Assembly: GCF_000403845.2 (NCBI RefSeq)
Contig: NZ_KE159568.1
Location: forward strand, 1,490,728-1,540,727
Length of the DNA: 50,000 nucleotides
Direction of reading: 5' to 3'
From: Eubacterium sp. 14-2
GTDB taxonomy: Bacteria; Bacillota; Clostridia; Lachnospirales; Lachnospiraceae
This document shows, piece after piece, positions 42,666 to 50,000 of this stretch. The notes beneath the pieces were generated by a model that saw only the letters and a list, made by a program, of their open reading frames with translations, did no database searches and was not told the DNA's origin. How positions within the stretch are numbered: position 1 is the stretch's first letter; the number at the start of each line of letters is the position of its first letter. Made by a program: the position numbers and the translations under genes.

Positions 42666-42960
42666 GAATAAAAAATCCCCGTCCTTAAAAAGGACGAGGT
42701 CATTACTCGTGTTACCACCTTAATTTACAGACTGTTCACACAGTCTGCCTTATCAGGTGCCTGTCAGCACCTTTGCAGGATAACGGCTGCAGCTCCGTCA
42801 CAGCCTACTGACGGTATGTACCGTCACATATATCAGCGCCGGTCAATGTCCGTATTCGGTGTGAAGCTCAGGGAGGTATTCACATAAAGTTCTTCCTGCG
42901 CCTCTCAGCTTCCGGCAGCTCTCTGTAGGATTTCCTTTCTGTTACTTGTTCCCGTCACGG
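42666..42960 (-). promoter_or_regulatory. T-box leader (tyrosine specifier) of tyrS
   Basis: Read on the minus strand. The conserved T-box AAGGTGGTAACACG lies at 42721-42708 and pairs with uncharged tRNA-Tyr. Next comes the terminator hairpin, CCTCGTCCTT/AAGGACGGGG at about 42699-42675, followed by ATTTTTTATT. Stem I, with the GAGGCGCAGGAAGAAC region, precedes the likely specifier loop GTGAATACC, in which TAC (42878-42876) codes tyrosine. Uncharged tRNA-Tyr should favour the antiterminator and raise tyrS expression. Confidence 0.92.
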
Positions 42961-42987
42961 CTTTTAAAATTTTTTGAATTTACGCCA

Positions 42988-43016
42988 ATTATAGGCGGGA
43001 ACAGGAGATTTGTCAA
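42988..43016 (-). promoter_or_regulatory. Promoter of the tyrS T-box transcript
   Basis: On the minus strand a perfect TTGACA (43016-43011), a 17-base spacer and a perfect TATAAT (42993-42988), about 30 bases before the leader begins. Confidence 0.85.
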
Positions 43017-43136
43017 GACAGAAATAAAATGTGTTGAAAAACCTCTGTGAAAATGTTAGACTGTGCCTTAATACCATAACAGTCTGTTTGAGAGACAGTA
43101 TTTCAGACATATAACAGAACAGGAGGCGGGAACCTT

Positions 43137-44252
43137 ATGGACTTAAACAAAAATAACATAAAAAAGATTCTGGGTATTATAACATTTACCCTGGTATTGC
43201 TGGCGCTGCTGATGAATATGGGGGCTGTTGGCTCCTGGATGGTATTTATGTGGGGAATTCTGTTTCCCTTTGTACTGGGAGGAGCCATTGCTTTTATTCT
43301 GAATCTGCCTATGGCAGCCATTGAGAATAAATTATTCTCAAAAGCAAAAAACAGGAAAACGGCCCGGCCCGTGAGTCTGGTGCTGTCCATACTGTGTGTG
43401 TTTGCCGTAATTGCCATAGTGATTGTGGTGGTAATTCCTCAGCTTGGAAAGACCTTTGACAGTATCAGTGAGGGAATGGTTACATTTCTACCGGAGGCCC
43501 AGAAGTGGCTGGAAGAGCTGTTCAGGGACTGGGATGTAATCGAATCCTACATCAGGTCTCTGGAATTTGACTGGAAAAGCTGGCTGGATGCTGTGAAAGA
43601 TTTTGCCCTGAGCGGTGCAGGAAGTGTGGTTTCCTATACCATGTCCGCGACCATGAAAGTAATTAACGGTGTGATGACCTTTTTTATTGCATTTGTATTT
43701 GCCATCTATATTCTGATGCAGAAAGAAACTCTGGGCAGACAGTGCCTGAAAACAATCCGGGCCTTTTTGCCGGAACAGGCGGTGGAAAAAATATGCCATG
43801 TCTGTGTTCTGTCTCACAGGACCTTTTCCAGATTTATCACAGGCCAGTGCCTGGAAGCGCTGATTCTGGGCTCCATGTTCGTGGTCAGCATGACCATATT
43901 CCGGCTGCCTTATGCACTGCTGGTAGGGGTGCTGATTGCATTTACCGCATTGATTCCCATGGTGGGGGCTTTTATCGGATGTGCAGTGGGAGCTTTCCTG
44001 ATACTGATGGTGAATCCCATGCAGGCAGTATTTTTTATCATTCTGTTTCTGGTGCTGCAGCAGATAGAAGGCAACCTGATTTACCCTCATGTGGTGGGGA
44101 ATTCTGTGGGACTTCCCTCCATCTGGGTACTGTTTGCGGTAACTGTGGGCGGAAAACTTATGGGAATTGTGGGAATGCTGGTTTTCATTCCCCTGATGTC
44201 TGTGCTGTATGCTCTGTTCCGGGAGTGGGTGAATCAGAAAAGCAGAAAATAA
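43137..44252 (+). CDS. AI-2E family transporter
   Basis: A 371-residue membrane protein of the AI-2E transporter family. Helices lie at about 10-55, 75-105 and then five or more in the C-terminal half. The long soluble loop (residues about 110-175) and the C-terminal LVLQQIEGNLIYPHVVGNSVGLP region are family hallmarks. Members have been linked to Na+/H+ exchange or to export of signalling molecules; the name does not prove AI-2 transport. The start follows AGGAGGCGGGAACCTT. It begins a plus-strand series with the phosphate transport genes, 113 bases ahead of the Na/phosphate gene. Confidence 0.9.
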   Translation: MDLNKNNIKKILGIITFTLVLLALLMNMGAVGSWMVFMWGILFPFVLGGAIAFILNLPMAAIENKLFSKAKNRKTARPVSLVLSILCVFAVIAIVIVVVIPQLGKTFDSISEGMVTFLPEAQKWLEELFRDWDVIESYIRSLEFDWKSWLDAVKDFALSGAGSVVSYTMSATMKVINGVMTFFIAFVFAIYILMQKETLGRQCLKTIRAFLPEQAVEKICHVCVLSHRTFSRFITGQCLEALILGSMFVVSMTIFRLPYALLVGVLIAFTALIPMVGAFIGCAVGAFLILMVNPMQAVFFIILFLVLQQIEGNLIYPHVVGNSVGLPSIWVLFAVTVGGKLMGIVGMLVFIPLMSVLYALFREWVNQKSRK

Positions 44253-44365
44253 ATATGCAGGAATTGTTTTACACAGATTTTACATGAATTATGTATTCCA
44301 TTTACAGAAACCGTATAGAATAATCCAGACGTTAAGACAAAAGGACTTACGCAGGAGGAGTGGAA

Positions 44366-46138
44366 ATGGACATATTTGGATTTCTGTCATTGATTGGCGG
44401 ACTTGCACTGTTTTTGTATGGAATGAATGTAATGGGCGGCGGACTGGAGAAACTGTCCGGCGGGAAACTGGAACGAATTCTGGAAAATTTAACCTCAAAT
44501 CCCCTGAAAGCTGTTCTGCTGGGAGCCGGAGTTACAGCAGTGATCCAGTCGTCGTCGGCCACAACGGTAATGTTGGTGGGATTTGTCAATTCCGGGATTA
44601 TGAAACTGTCCCAGGCTGTGGGAATTATTATGGGAGCCAATATCGGTACCACTATAACATCCTGGCTGCTGAGTCTGACCGGAATCGAAAGCGGTAATTT
44701 CTTTATCCGTATGCTGAAACCCTCATCATTTTCACCGATTCTGGCGCTGATTGGAATTATTTTCATGATGAGCGCCAAAAGCGACCGGAAAAAAGACGCT
44801 TCGGAAATCCTGCTGGGATTTGCAGTGCTGATGTATGGAATGGAAGCCATGAGCAATGCGGTAAAACCGCTGGCGGACGTGCCGGAATTTACCGGGATTC
44901 TCACAAAATTCAACAATCCGCTGGCTGGCGTGGTGGCAGGCGCCCTGCTGACAGCCATTATTCAGAGTTCTTCCGCTTCGGTGGGTATTCTGCAGGCATT
45001 GTCTGTCACAGGGGCATTTACCTATGGTTCGGTAATCCCCATTATCATGGGACAGAATATCGGAACCTGTGTGACGGCCATGATTTCTTCCGTGGGAGCC
45101 AACAAAGGAGCCAGACGGACTGCATTTGTACATCTTTACTTTAATGTGATAGGTTCTGTGGTATTTCTGATATTATATTTTGTGCTCAATGGGATTTTTC
45201 AGTTCGAGTTTGCCAGAGAAACCACAGGTGCGGCGGGAATCGCAGCAATTCACAGTATCTTTAATATTTTTGCCACTCTGCTGCTGCTTCCATTCACCAG
45301 AGGGCTGGAAAAACTGGCGTACCTTACCATCCCGGTAACAGAGGAAGAAAAGCTGTCCTCCGATGGGGAAAATGAATTTAAAATTCTGGACGTACGGTTT
45401 TTGTCCACGCCGGGATTTGCCATTGAACAGTGTACCTCCCTGGTGAGAAAAATGGCGGAAATTGCTGAAAAAGCCATGACGGAAGCCATGGGACTGTTTG
45501 AAAATTATTCCAGGAAACAGGCAGAATCTGTAAAGTATCATGAAGATCTGCTGGATAAATATGAAGATAAGTTAGGCAGCTACCTTACCAGGCTCAACAG
45601 CCAGAATCTGACAGCCAGAGAGGGCCAGAGCGTTTCTGCCCTGATGCACAGCATCAATGATTTTGAGCGAATCGGCGACCATGCCCTGAATCTTATGGAA
45701 CTGGCCGGTGATATGAAAAAAAGAGAGCTGGAGTTTTCCAGAAAGGCCAGACTTGAAATGGAAGTATTCGGCGATGCAGTACAGGATATTTTAAACCGTT
45801 CCATTCAGGCTTTTGTTCAGCATGACACCAGCCTGGCCATGACGGTGGAACCCCTGGAGGAAGTCATTGACGATTTGAATAAGGAAATGAAGAAGCGCCA
45901 CATCAAACGTCTGCGGAAAGGGAAATGTACCATTGAACTGGGAATGATTTTGTCGGAAATTGCCGTAAACTATGAGCGGGTGGCCGATCACTGTTCCAAT
46001 CTGGCAGTCTATATGATTCAGATGGAAGACAATACGGTGGAAGCCCATGATTATGTGAATAACCTGTCGGAAGAAACCAGAGTCCGGTTTGCCCGGATGC
46101 AGGAGGATTATCAGGAGAAATACCAGTTCCCTTCGTAG
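44366..46138 (+). CDS. Na/Pi cotransporter family protein with PhoU-like C-terminus
   Basis: A 590-residue phosphate transporter. The membrane half has two inverted repeats with the diagnostic QSSSATT near residue 54 and QSSSASV near 205, which line the sodium and phosphate path. The C-terminal 220 residues are helical and PhoU-like (SALMHSINDFERIGDHALNLMEL, then VNYERVADHCSNLAVYM). GTG at 44360 sits on the ribosome site, so ATG at 44366 is used. A PhoB/PhoR-like pair follows 81 bases later and probably senses phosphate supply. Confidence 0.92.
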   Translation: MDIFGFLSLIGGLALFLYGMNVMGGGLEKLSGGKLERILENLTSNPLKAVLLGAGVTAVIQSSSATTVMLVGFVNSGIMKLSQAVGIIMGANIGTTITSWLLSLTGIESGNFFIRMLKPSSFSPILALIGIIFMMSAKSDRKKDASEILLGFAVLMYGMEAMSNAVKPLADVPEFTGILTKFNNPLAGVVAGALLTAIIQSSSASVGILQALSVTGAFTYGSVIPIIMGQNIGTCVTAMISSVGANKGARRTAFVHLYFNVIGSVVFLILYFVLNGIFQFEFARETTGAAGIAAIHSIFNIFATLLLLPFTRGLEKLAYLTIPVTEEEKLSSDGENEFKILDVRFLSTPGFAIEQCTSLVRKMAEIAEKAMTEAMGLFENYSRKQAESVKYHEDLLDKYEDKLGSYLTRLNSQNLTAREGQSVSALMHSINDFERIGDHALNLMELAGDMKKRELEFSRKARLEMEVFGDAVQDILNRSIQAFVQHDTSLAMTVEPLEEVIDDLNKEMKKRHIKRLRKGKCTIELGMILSEIAVNYERVADHCSNLAVYMIQMEDNTVEAHDYVNNLSEETRVRFARMQEDYQEKYQFPS

Positions 46139-46219
46139 GATGGGAAGGTCTGCAGAGGCCCGTACTGCAGAAAACATCCGGGGACAGATTTTTGGAAAAA
46201 CCAGGAAGGAGGGACAGCA

Positions 46220-46897
46220 GTGCCATTGATCTATGTGGTGGAAGATGATGAAAATATCCGGGAAATTCAGCGCTATGCCCTGAAAAACAGCGGGTTTGAT
46301 GTGAGGGAATTTGCCTCCGGAAAAGAGCTGTGGCAGGGGCTTGAGCAGCAGCTCCCGTCCCTGATTCTTCTGGATATCATGCTGCCTGACCAGGATGGGC
46401 TGGATATTCTGGCCAGAGTAAGGAGGCACAGGGAAACCGCCGGGATTCCCATAATAATGGTGACAGCCCGCTCCACGGAGCTGGATAAGGTAAAGGGTCT
46501 GGATCAGGGGGCAGACGATTATATGACCAAGCCCTTCGGCATTATGGAGCTGATCTCAAGGGTGAAAGCCCTGCTGCGCCGCACGGAAAAACTGCCGGAG
46601 CCGGCTCTGCTGACCAGCGGCTGCATTGTGGTAGACACGGATAAACGCAGTGTTCTGGCGGCGGGAAAACCATGTGAGCTCACGTTCAAGGAATTTGAAC
46701 TGTTGAAAATGCTTCTCATCAATCAGGGAATCGTACTGTCCAGGGACAGGATTATGGACCAGGTCTGGGGATTTGATTACGAGGGAGAAAGCCGGACCGT
46801 GGATATGCATATCAAAACACTGCGTCAGAAACTGGGAGAAGGCGGAAGTGCCATCAAAACGGTGCGCAACGTGGGATATGTACTGGGAAAAGAATGA
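46220..46897 (+). CDS. OmpR/PhoB-family response regulator
   Basis: A 225-residue two-component output protein. The receiver has the acidic pair in VVEDDENI, phospho-acceptor Asp52 in LILLDIMLPDQDG, the Thr in MVTARST and the Lys in MTKPFG. The C-terminal winged helix (FKEFELLKMLLINQGIVLSRDRI, then SRTVDMHIKTLRQKL) is of the OmpR/PhoB type. The start is GTG after AAGGAGGGACAGCA. It overlaps the kinase gene by 4 bases. Neighbouring phosphate transporter suggests a PhoB-like role, but the family is too broad to be certain. Confidence 0.92.
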   Translation: MPLIYVVEDDENIREIQRYALKNSGFDVREFASGKELWQGLEQQLPSLILLDIMLPDQDGLDILARVRRHRETAGIPIIMVTARSTELDKVKGLDQGADDYMTKPFGIMELISRVKALLRRTEKLPEPALLTSGCIVVDTDKRSVLAAGKPCELTFKEFELLKMLLINQGIVLSRDRIMDQVWGFDYEGESRTVDMHIKTLRQKLGEGGSAIKTVRNVGYVLGKE

Positions 46898-48210
46898 AAA
46901 AGAAAATCAATATGCACTTTATCATGGTTTCTTCTCTGGCAGTTCTGGTGCTGGCGGCAGTTTCCATGATATTGTTTTATAATATTTTAAAAAATCAGGT
47001 ATATGATGATATAGAGGCTTATACTCATGTAATACAGCCATTTCAACCGGAATTCTGGGAAACAGAGGAAAACAGAGAACGTCTGGCACAGGACGGGCTG
47101 CGGATTACCCTGATTCTGAAAGGCGGCAGCGTGTCTTATGACAGCAGAGTCAACCGTCAGGAAATGGAAAACCACAGAAACCGGCCGGAAATCAGGGATG
47201 CGCTGGAACGGGGAAAGGGCCGGGCGGTGCGTTGGTCTGTCACCAGTTCTCTCCATACCCTGTATTATGCAGAACGCCTGGAAAACGGGGATGTGCTGAG
47301 GGTGGGAAAGGATTCGGAAAATTTTTTCCGGATTCTGGAGCATACGTCTGTCCTTGTAACCATACTGGCAGCAGTGATTGTGGTGATTTGCGGAACCATT
47401 TCCCATTACCTTACCCGGAACCTTCTGCGCCCAATTGAAAAACTGGCCTCAGATCTGGAGGGGCCGGGGCAGGAGGATGTTTACGAAGAAATCCGCCCCT
47501 TTATCCTTACAATCCGGGAACAGCATCTTAATATGCTGAACCATGCCAGAATGCGGCAGGAGTTTACGGCGAATGTGTCTCATGAGCTGAAAACCCCTCT
47601 GACAGCCATTTCCGGTTATGCGGAGCTGATTGAAAACGGAATGGCAGATGATAAGGATGTCAGGAGATTTGCCGGAGAGATTCACAGCGGGGCTGACCGT
47701 CTGCTGTGGCTGATTAATGATATCCTGAAACTGTCAGAGTTAGACGACACAGAGCAGGAATCGGAGTTTGAACAGATGGACTTATACCGGGCGGCCAGAG
47801 ACTGTCTGGCCCTGATGGAAGTCCAGGCGGCAAAACAGGGGATTACCCTGAGGCTTCAGGGGAAATCCTGTATGATAACAGCAAACCGGAATCTCATCGA
47901 AGAACTTCTGTACAATCTCTGCAGCAATGCACTGCGGTATAATCAGCGGGGCGGGAAAGTGACAGTTACAGCAGATACGGAAAACAGCAGAGTATTTCTG
48001 TCTGTAAAGGATACGGGAATCGGGATTCCCAGGGAACATCAGGAACGGATATTTGAAAGGTTTTACCGGGTGGATAAAAGCCGTTCCCGTCAAAATGGCG
48101 GAACAGGGCTTGGCCTTGCCATTGTAAAACATATAGTGGCCCAGCACAGCGCAGAGATTACGCTGGAAAGCGAGCCGGGAAAGGGAACGGAAATCAGGGT
48201 ACTGTTTTAG
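46894..48210 (+). CDS. PhoR-like membrane sensor histidine kinase
   Basis: A 438-residue kinase. An N-terminal helix (about 8-30), an external region of about 120 residues and a second helix (about 153-172) form the sensor. The phospho-acceptor His230 is in FTANVSHELKTPL. The catalytic domain shows the N box (ELLYNLCSNALRYNQRGG), G1 VKDTGIGIP, the F box FERFYRVDKSRSR and G2 GGTGLGLAIVKHIV. No PAS domain is apparent between membrane and His box. Start ATG overlaps the regulator stop as ATGA, so the pair is coupled. Confidence 0.93.
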   Translation: MKKKINMHFIMVSSLAVLVLAAVSMILFYNILKNQVYDDIEAYTHVIQPFQPEFWETEENRERLAQDGLRITLILKGGSVSYDSRVNRQEMENHRNRPEIRDALERGKGRAVRWSVTSSLHTLYYAERLENGDVLRVGKDSENFFRILEHTSVLVTILAAVIVVICGTISHYLTRNLLRPIEKLASDLEGPGQEDVYEEIRPFILTIREQHLNMLNHARMRQEFTANVSHELKTPLTAISGYAELIENGMADDKDVRRFAGEIHSGADRLLWLINDILKLSELDDTEQESEFEQMDLYRAARDCLALMEVQAAKQGITLRLQGKSCMITANRNLIEELLYNLCSNALRYNQRGGKVTVTADTENSRVFLSVKDTGIGIPREHQERIFERFYRVDKSRSRQNGGTGLGLAIVKHIVAQHSAEITLESEPGKGTEIRVLF

Positions 48211-48256
48211 CTGAAAATTTATGTTATATTCTGGCTGTTCAGTAAGGAGGGAACAA

Positions 48257-49186
48257 ATGCTCAATTATGTATTTCTTGTAACAGGGTTTGCACTGCTGAT
48301 AAAAGGAGCCGATTTTTTTGTGGACGGAAGCGCTGGTGTGGCTCATAAGCTCCGAATTCCCACAATGATTATCGGCCTTACCATTGTGGCCATGGGGACC
48401 AGTGCGCCGGAATGTGCTGTCAGCATCGCTGCCGCCTTAAAAGGCAGTAATACCATGGCTATCAGTAACGTGGTTGGTTCCAATATTTTTAATCTGATGG
48501 TTGTCTGCGGGGCCTGCGCGGTATTTGCACCGCTGACGGTAAAAAGGTCCACCATGAAACAGGAATTTCCTCTTTCAATTCTGGCGGCGGCCATGCTCTG
48601 GGCTCTGGGCAGCATGAACATGTCCATTGGAAGAATGGACGGAGTGATTCTGCTGGCAGTCTTTACCCTGTTTCTGATCTGGATGGTCATGGAAGCAAAA
48701 CAGGCCAGAAGCAGCGCCGTGGAGGAAGAAGTGGAGACCATGAAGGGCTGGCAGTGCTTATTGTATATTCTGGTAGGGATCGGTGCAATTGTGGCAGGAG
48801 GAGAATTTGTAGTGGATTCCGCCACTGCCATTGCAGAGGATTTTGGTCTGAGTTCTACGCTCATTGGCCTTACCATTGTAGCATTCGGAACCTCTCTGCC
48901 GGAACTGGTTACCTCACTGGTAGCGGCCAGGAAGGGTCAGACGGACATGGCGCTTGGAAATGTTATCGGGTCCAATATTTTTAATATTCTGATGGTACTT
49001 GGTGCGGCCGCCGTTTTAAGTCCCATGGAAGTCTTGATGGAAAACCTGTTTGATGATATAATCCTTATTGTAATGAGTGCTGTTGTGTGGGTGTTTGCAT
49101 GGCGCAGAAAACAAATCGGCCGTCTGCATGGAATCATTATGCTTGCAATGTATGCCGGATACATGGTATATATCTGTACGCGCTGA
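48257..49186 (+). CDS. Calcium/sodium antiporter (CaCA family, YrbG-like)
   Basis: A 309-residue exchanger with about ten membrane helices in two inverted halves. Each half carries the alpha-repeat: ITIVAMGTSAPECAVSI-type with NVVGSNIFNLM in the first, and LTIVAFGTSLPELVTSL with NVIGSNIFNIL in the second. These Glu/Asn residues coordinate the cations. A cytoplasmic loop (EAKQARSSAVEEEVETMKG) joins the halves. The frame is open earlier, but the ATG seven bases after AAGGAGGG is the start. Follows the kinase gene by 46 bases on the same strand. Confidence 0.92.
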   Translation: MLNYVFLVTGFALLIKGADFFVDGSAGVAHKLRIPTMIIGLTIVAMGTSAPECAVSIAAALKGSNTMAISNVVGSNIFNLMVVCGACAVFAPLTVKRSTMKQEFPLSILAAAMLWALGSMNMSIGRMDGVILLAVFTLFLIWMVMEAKQARSSAVEEEVETMKGWQCLLYILVGIGAIVAGGEFVVDSATAIAEDFGLSSTLIGLTIVAFGTSLPELVTSLVAARKGQTDMALGNVIGSNIFNILMVLGAAAVLSPMEVLMENLFDDIILIVMSAVVWVFAWRRKQIGRLHGIIMLAMYAGYMVYICTR

Positions 49187-49222
49187 CAGAAATGCTGCGG
49201 CAGATCTTAAGGAGGAAATGAT

Positions 49223-49660
49223 ATGACGTTTTTGACAAAACTGGGTGAAACCATTTCAGCAACCGGAAAAGATGTATCACAGAAAGCAAAGGATCTGACA
49301 GGGATTGCGAAGTTGAATCTGGATATAAGAGCAAAAGAAGAATTTGTGGAGAGACAGTATATGGAAATCGGAAAGCAATACTTTGAACTCCACAAAGACG
49401 ATGAAGAACCTTTCTATGAAGAAATCACACTGATTAAAGATTCTCTGAAAGAAATTGAACAGCTGAGATCTGAAATCGCCGACTTAAAAGGAAAGAAGAA
49501 ATGTCCTGCATGCGGCGCAGTAGTAGAACAGGATGCTGTTTTCTGCAATAAATGCGGTGCGAAATGTGAGTCCATTTTCGAAGAAGAGGCAGTTATTACC
49601 CCGGAAAAACAGGAAGCGGAAGAGACAGAAACGCAGGAGCAGGAAGACACGGAAGCATAA
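49223..49660 (+). CDS. Zinc-ribbon hypothetical protein
   Basis: A 145-residue soluble protein. Residues 1-95 are helical, with a coiled-coil stretch (ITLIKDSLKEIEQLRSEIADLKG). A zinc ribbon follows: CPACGAVV, then CNKCGAKC, four Cys in two CxxC pairs. The tail is acidic (EAEETETQEQEDTEA). The function is unknown; similar clostridial proteins are annotated only as zinc-ribbon proteins. Start follows GGAGGAAATGAT. A terminator lies downstream, so it may end the transcript begun at the antiporter. Confidence 0.8.
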   Translation: MTFLTKLGETISATGKDVSQKAKDLTGIAKLNLDIRAKEEFVERQYMEIGKQYFELHKDDEEPFYEEITLIKDSLKEIEQLRSEIADLKGKKKCPACGAVVEQDAVFCNKCGAKCESIFEEEAVITPEKQEAEETETQEQEDTEA

Positions 49661-49689
49661 AAGAACCGGTAAAAAAACAGAGTTTTGCG

Positions 49690-49747
49690 AAAAATACCCG
49701 TTTTTATACAGAAAACAGAAGTTCCTCTGTATAAAATGGGTATTTTT
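49690..49747 (+). terminator. Terminator after the zinc-ribbon gene
   Basis: AAAAATACCC (49690-49699) with inner TTTTTATACAGA pairs with TCTGTATAAAA and GGGTATTTTT (49726-49747), a long stem with one bulge, ending in T residues. It can act in both directions. Confidence 0.75.
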
Positions 49748-49837
49748 GCATATTACTTATTTTACCACCATTCAGGCCAGGTAATTTCCGGTAAATAAGG
49801 CTGTAATTAAACTGGTGAAAAAAATTGTAAAAAAATG

Positions 49838-49866
49838 TTGACAGGAAGAAAAAACCATGATATTAT
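49838..49866 (+). promoter_or_regulatory. Strong promoter P1 at the window end
   Basis: TTGACA (49838-49843), a 17-base spacer and TATTAT (49861-49866). The surrounding bases are AT-rich and no gene follows within the window. Confidence 0.75.
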
Positions 49867-49939
49867 TAAATTCCACCGCGCGGTAAAAAGAAAAACCGCA
49901 AAGGTTGGAAGAAAAAAATAAAAAAAGATGAAAAAAGTC

Positions 49940-49968
49940 ATTGACAGACAGGCGAAGATGTGCTAAGA
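49940..49968 (+). promoter_or_regulatory. Strong promoter P2 at the window end
   Basis: TTGACA (49940-49945), a 17-base spacer and TAAGAT (49963-49968), 102 bases after P1. Two tandem promoters like these often precede rRNA operons; the gene they serve lies beyond the window. Confidence 0.75.
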
Positions 49969-50000
49969 TATAGAAGTTGTCGCCTGAGGGAGATGACAGA

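Overview
This window reads as a chromosome segment of a low-to-middle GC Firmicute, most likely a gut Lachnospiraceae (Clostridia). The pointers are strong AGGAGG-type ribosome sites, TTGACA/TATAAT promoters, a tyrosine T-box leader, a Zn-dependent macrodomain hydrolase, a GH112 phosphorylase, ferredoxin-type aldo/keto reductase and PTS-driven alpha-galactoside genes. The genus cannot be fixed from the sequence alone.

Layout. 1-1.8 kb: 3' part of a 23S rRNA gene, then tRNA-Asn and a terminator. 1.9-3.9 kb: a membrane-lipid operon (PAP2, VTT/DedA-like protein, phosphatidylserine synthase). 3.9-7.5 kb: two overlapping WYL regulators divergent from an RtcB RNA ligase. 7.7-8.2 kb: tRNA-Glu and tRNA-Cys, each with its own promoter, then a palindrome-rich repeat. 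8.2-9.4 kb: an AraC regulator divergent from a 42-residue protein gene. 9.7-19.9 kb: cytidylate-kinase-like protein, MATE exporter, secreted CAP protein, soluble PocR/chemoreceptor protein, Fe-S aldo/keto reductase, stand-alone TrpB-like enzyme, a pRiA4b ORF-3-like protein and a double-HTH regulator. 20.1-25.0 kb: ABC exporter, Zn-macrodomain hydrolase, GH112 phosphorylase.

25.1-37.3 kb is one sugar locus. A LacI regulator and a PTS EIIBCA gene lie on the minus strand, separated by an IS1182-type element. Divergent from the EIIBCA gene runs a HAD phosphatase, an amylosucrase-like GH13, a GH36 alpha-galactosidase, an HPr and an Enzyme I gene. Two near-identical palindromes sit at the divergent promoters and are probable LacI operators. 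The Enzyme I gene has one in-frame TAG exactly in the linker between its two functional domains.

37.4-41.3 kb is AT-rich and accessory: a repeat copy, decayed gene fragments, an ImmA/IrrE-DUF4411 toxin-antitoxin pair with a palindromic operator, a tRNA 3' half with its terminator and a frameshifted Fic fragment. 41.4-43.0 kb is tyrS with a complete T-box leader. 43.1-49.7 kb holds an AI-2E family transporter, a Na/phosphate cotransporter with a PhoB/PhoR-like two-component pair, a Ca/Na antiporter and a zinc-ribbon protein. The window ends in two tandem strong promoters of the kind that precede rRNA operons.

The least ordinary items are a dispersed hairpin repeat family (three copies plus separate modules), the split Enzyme I, the IS element that appears to complete both a stop codon and a -35 box, the WYL-WYL/RtcB locus and the AraC-linked small protein gene.
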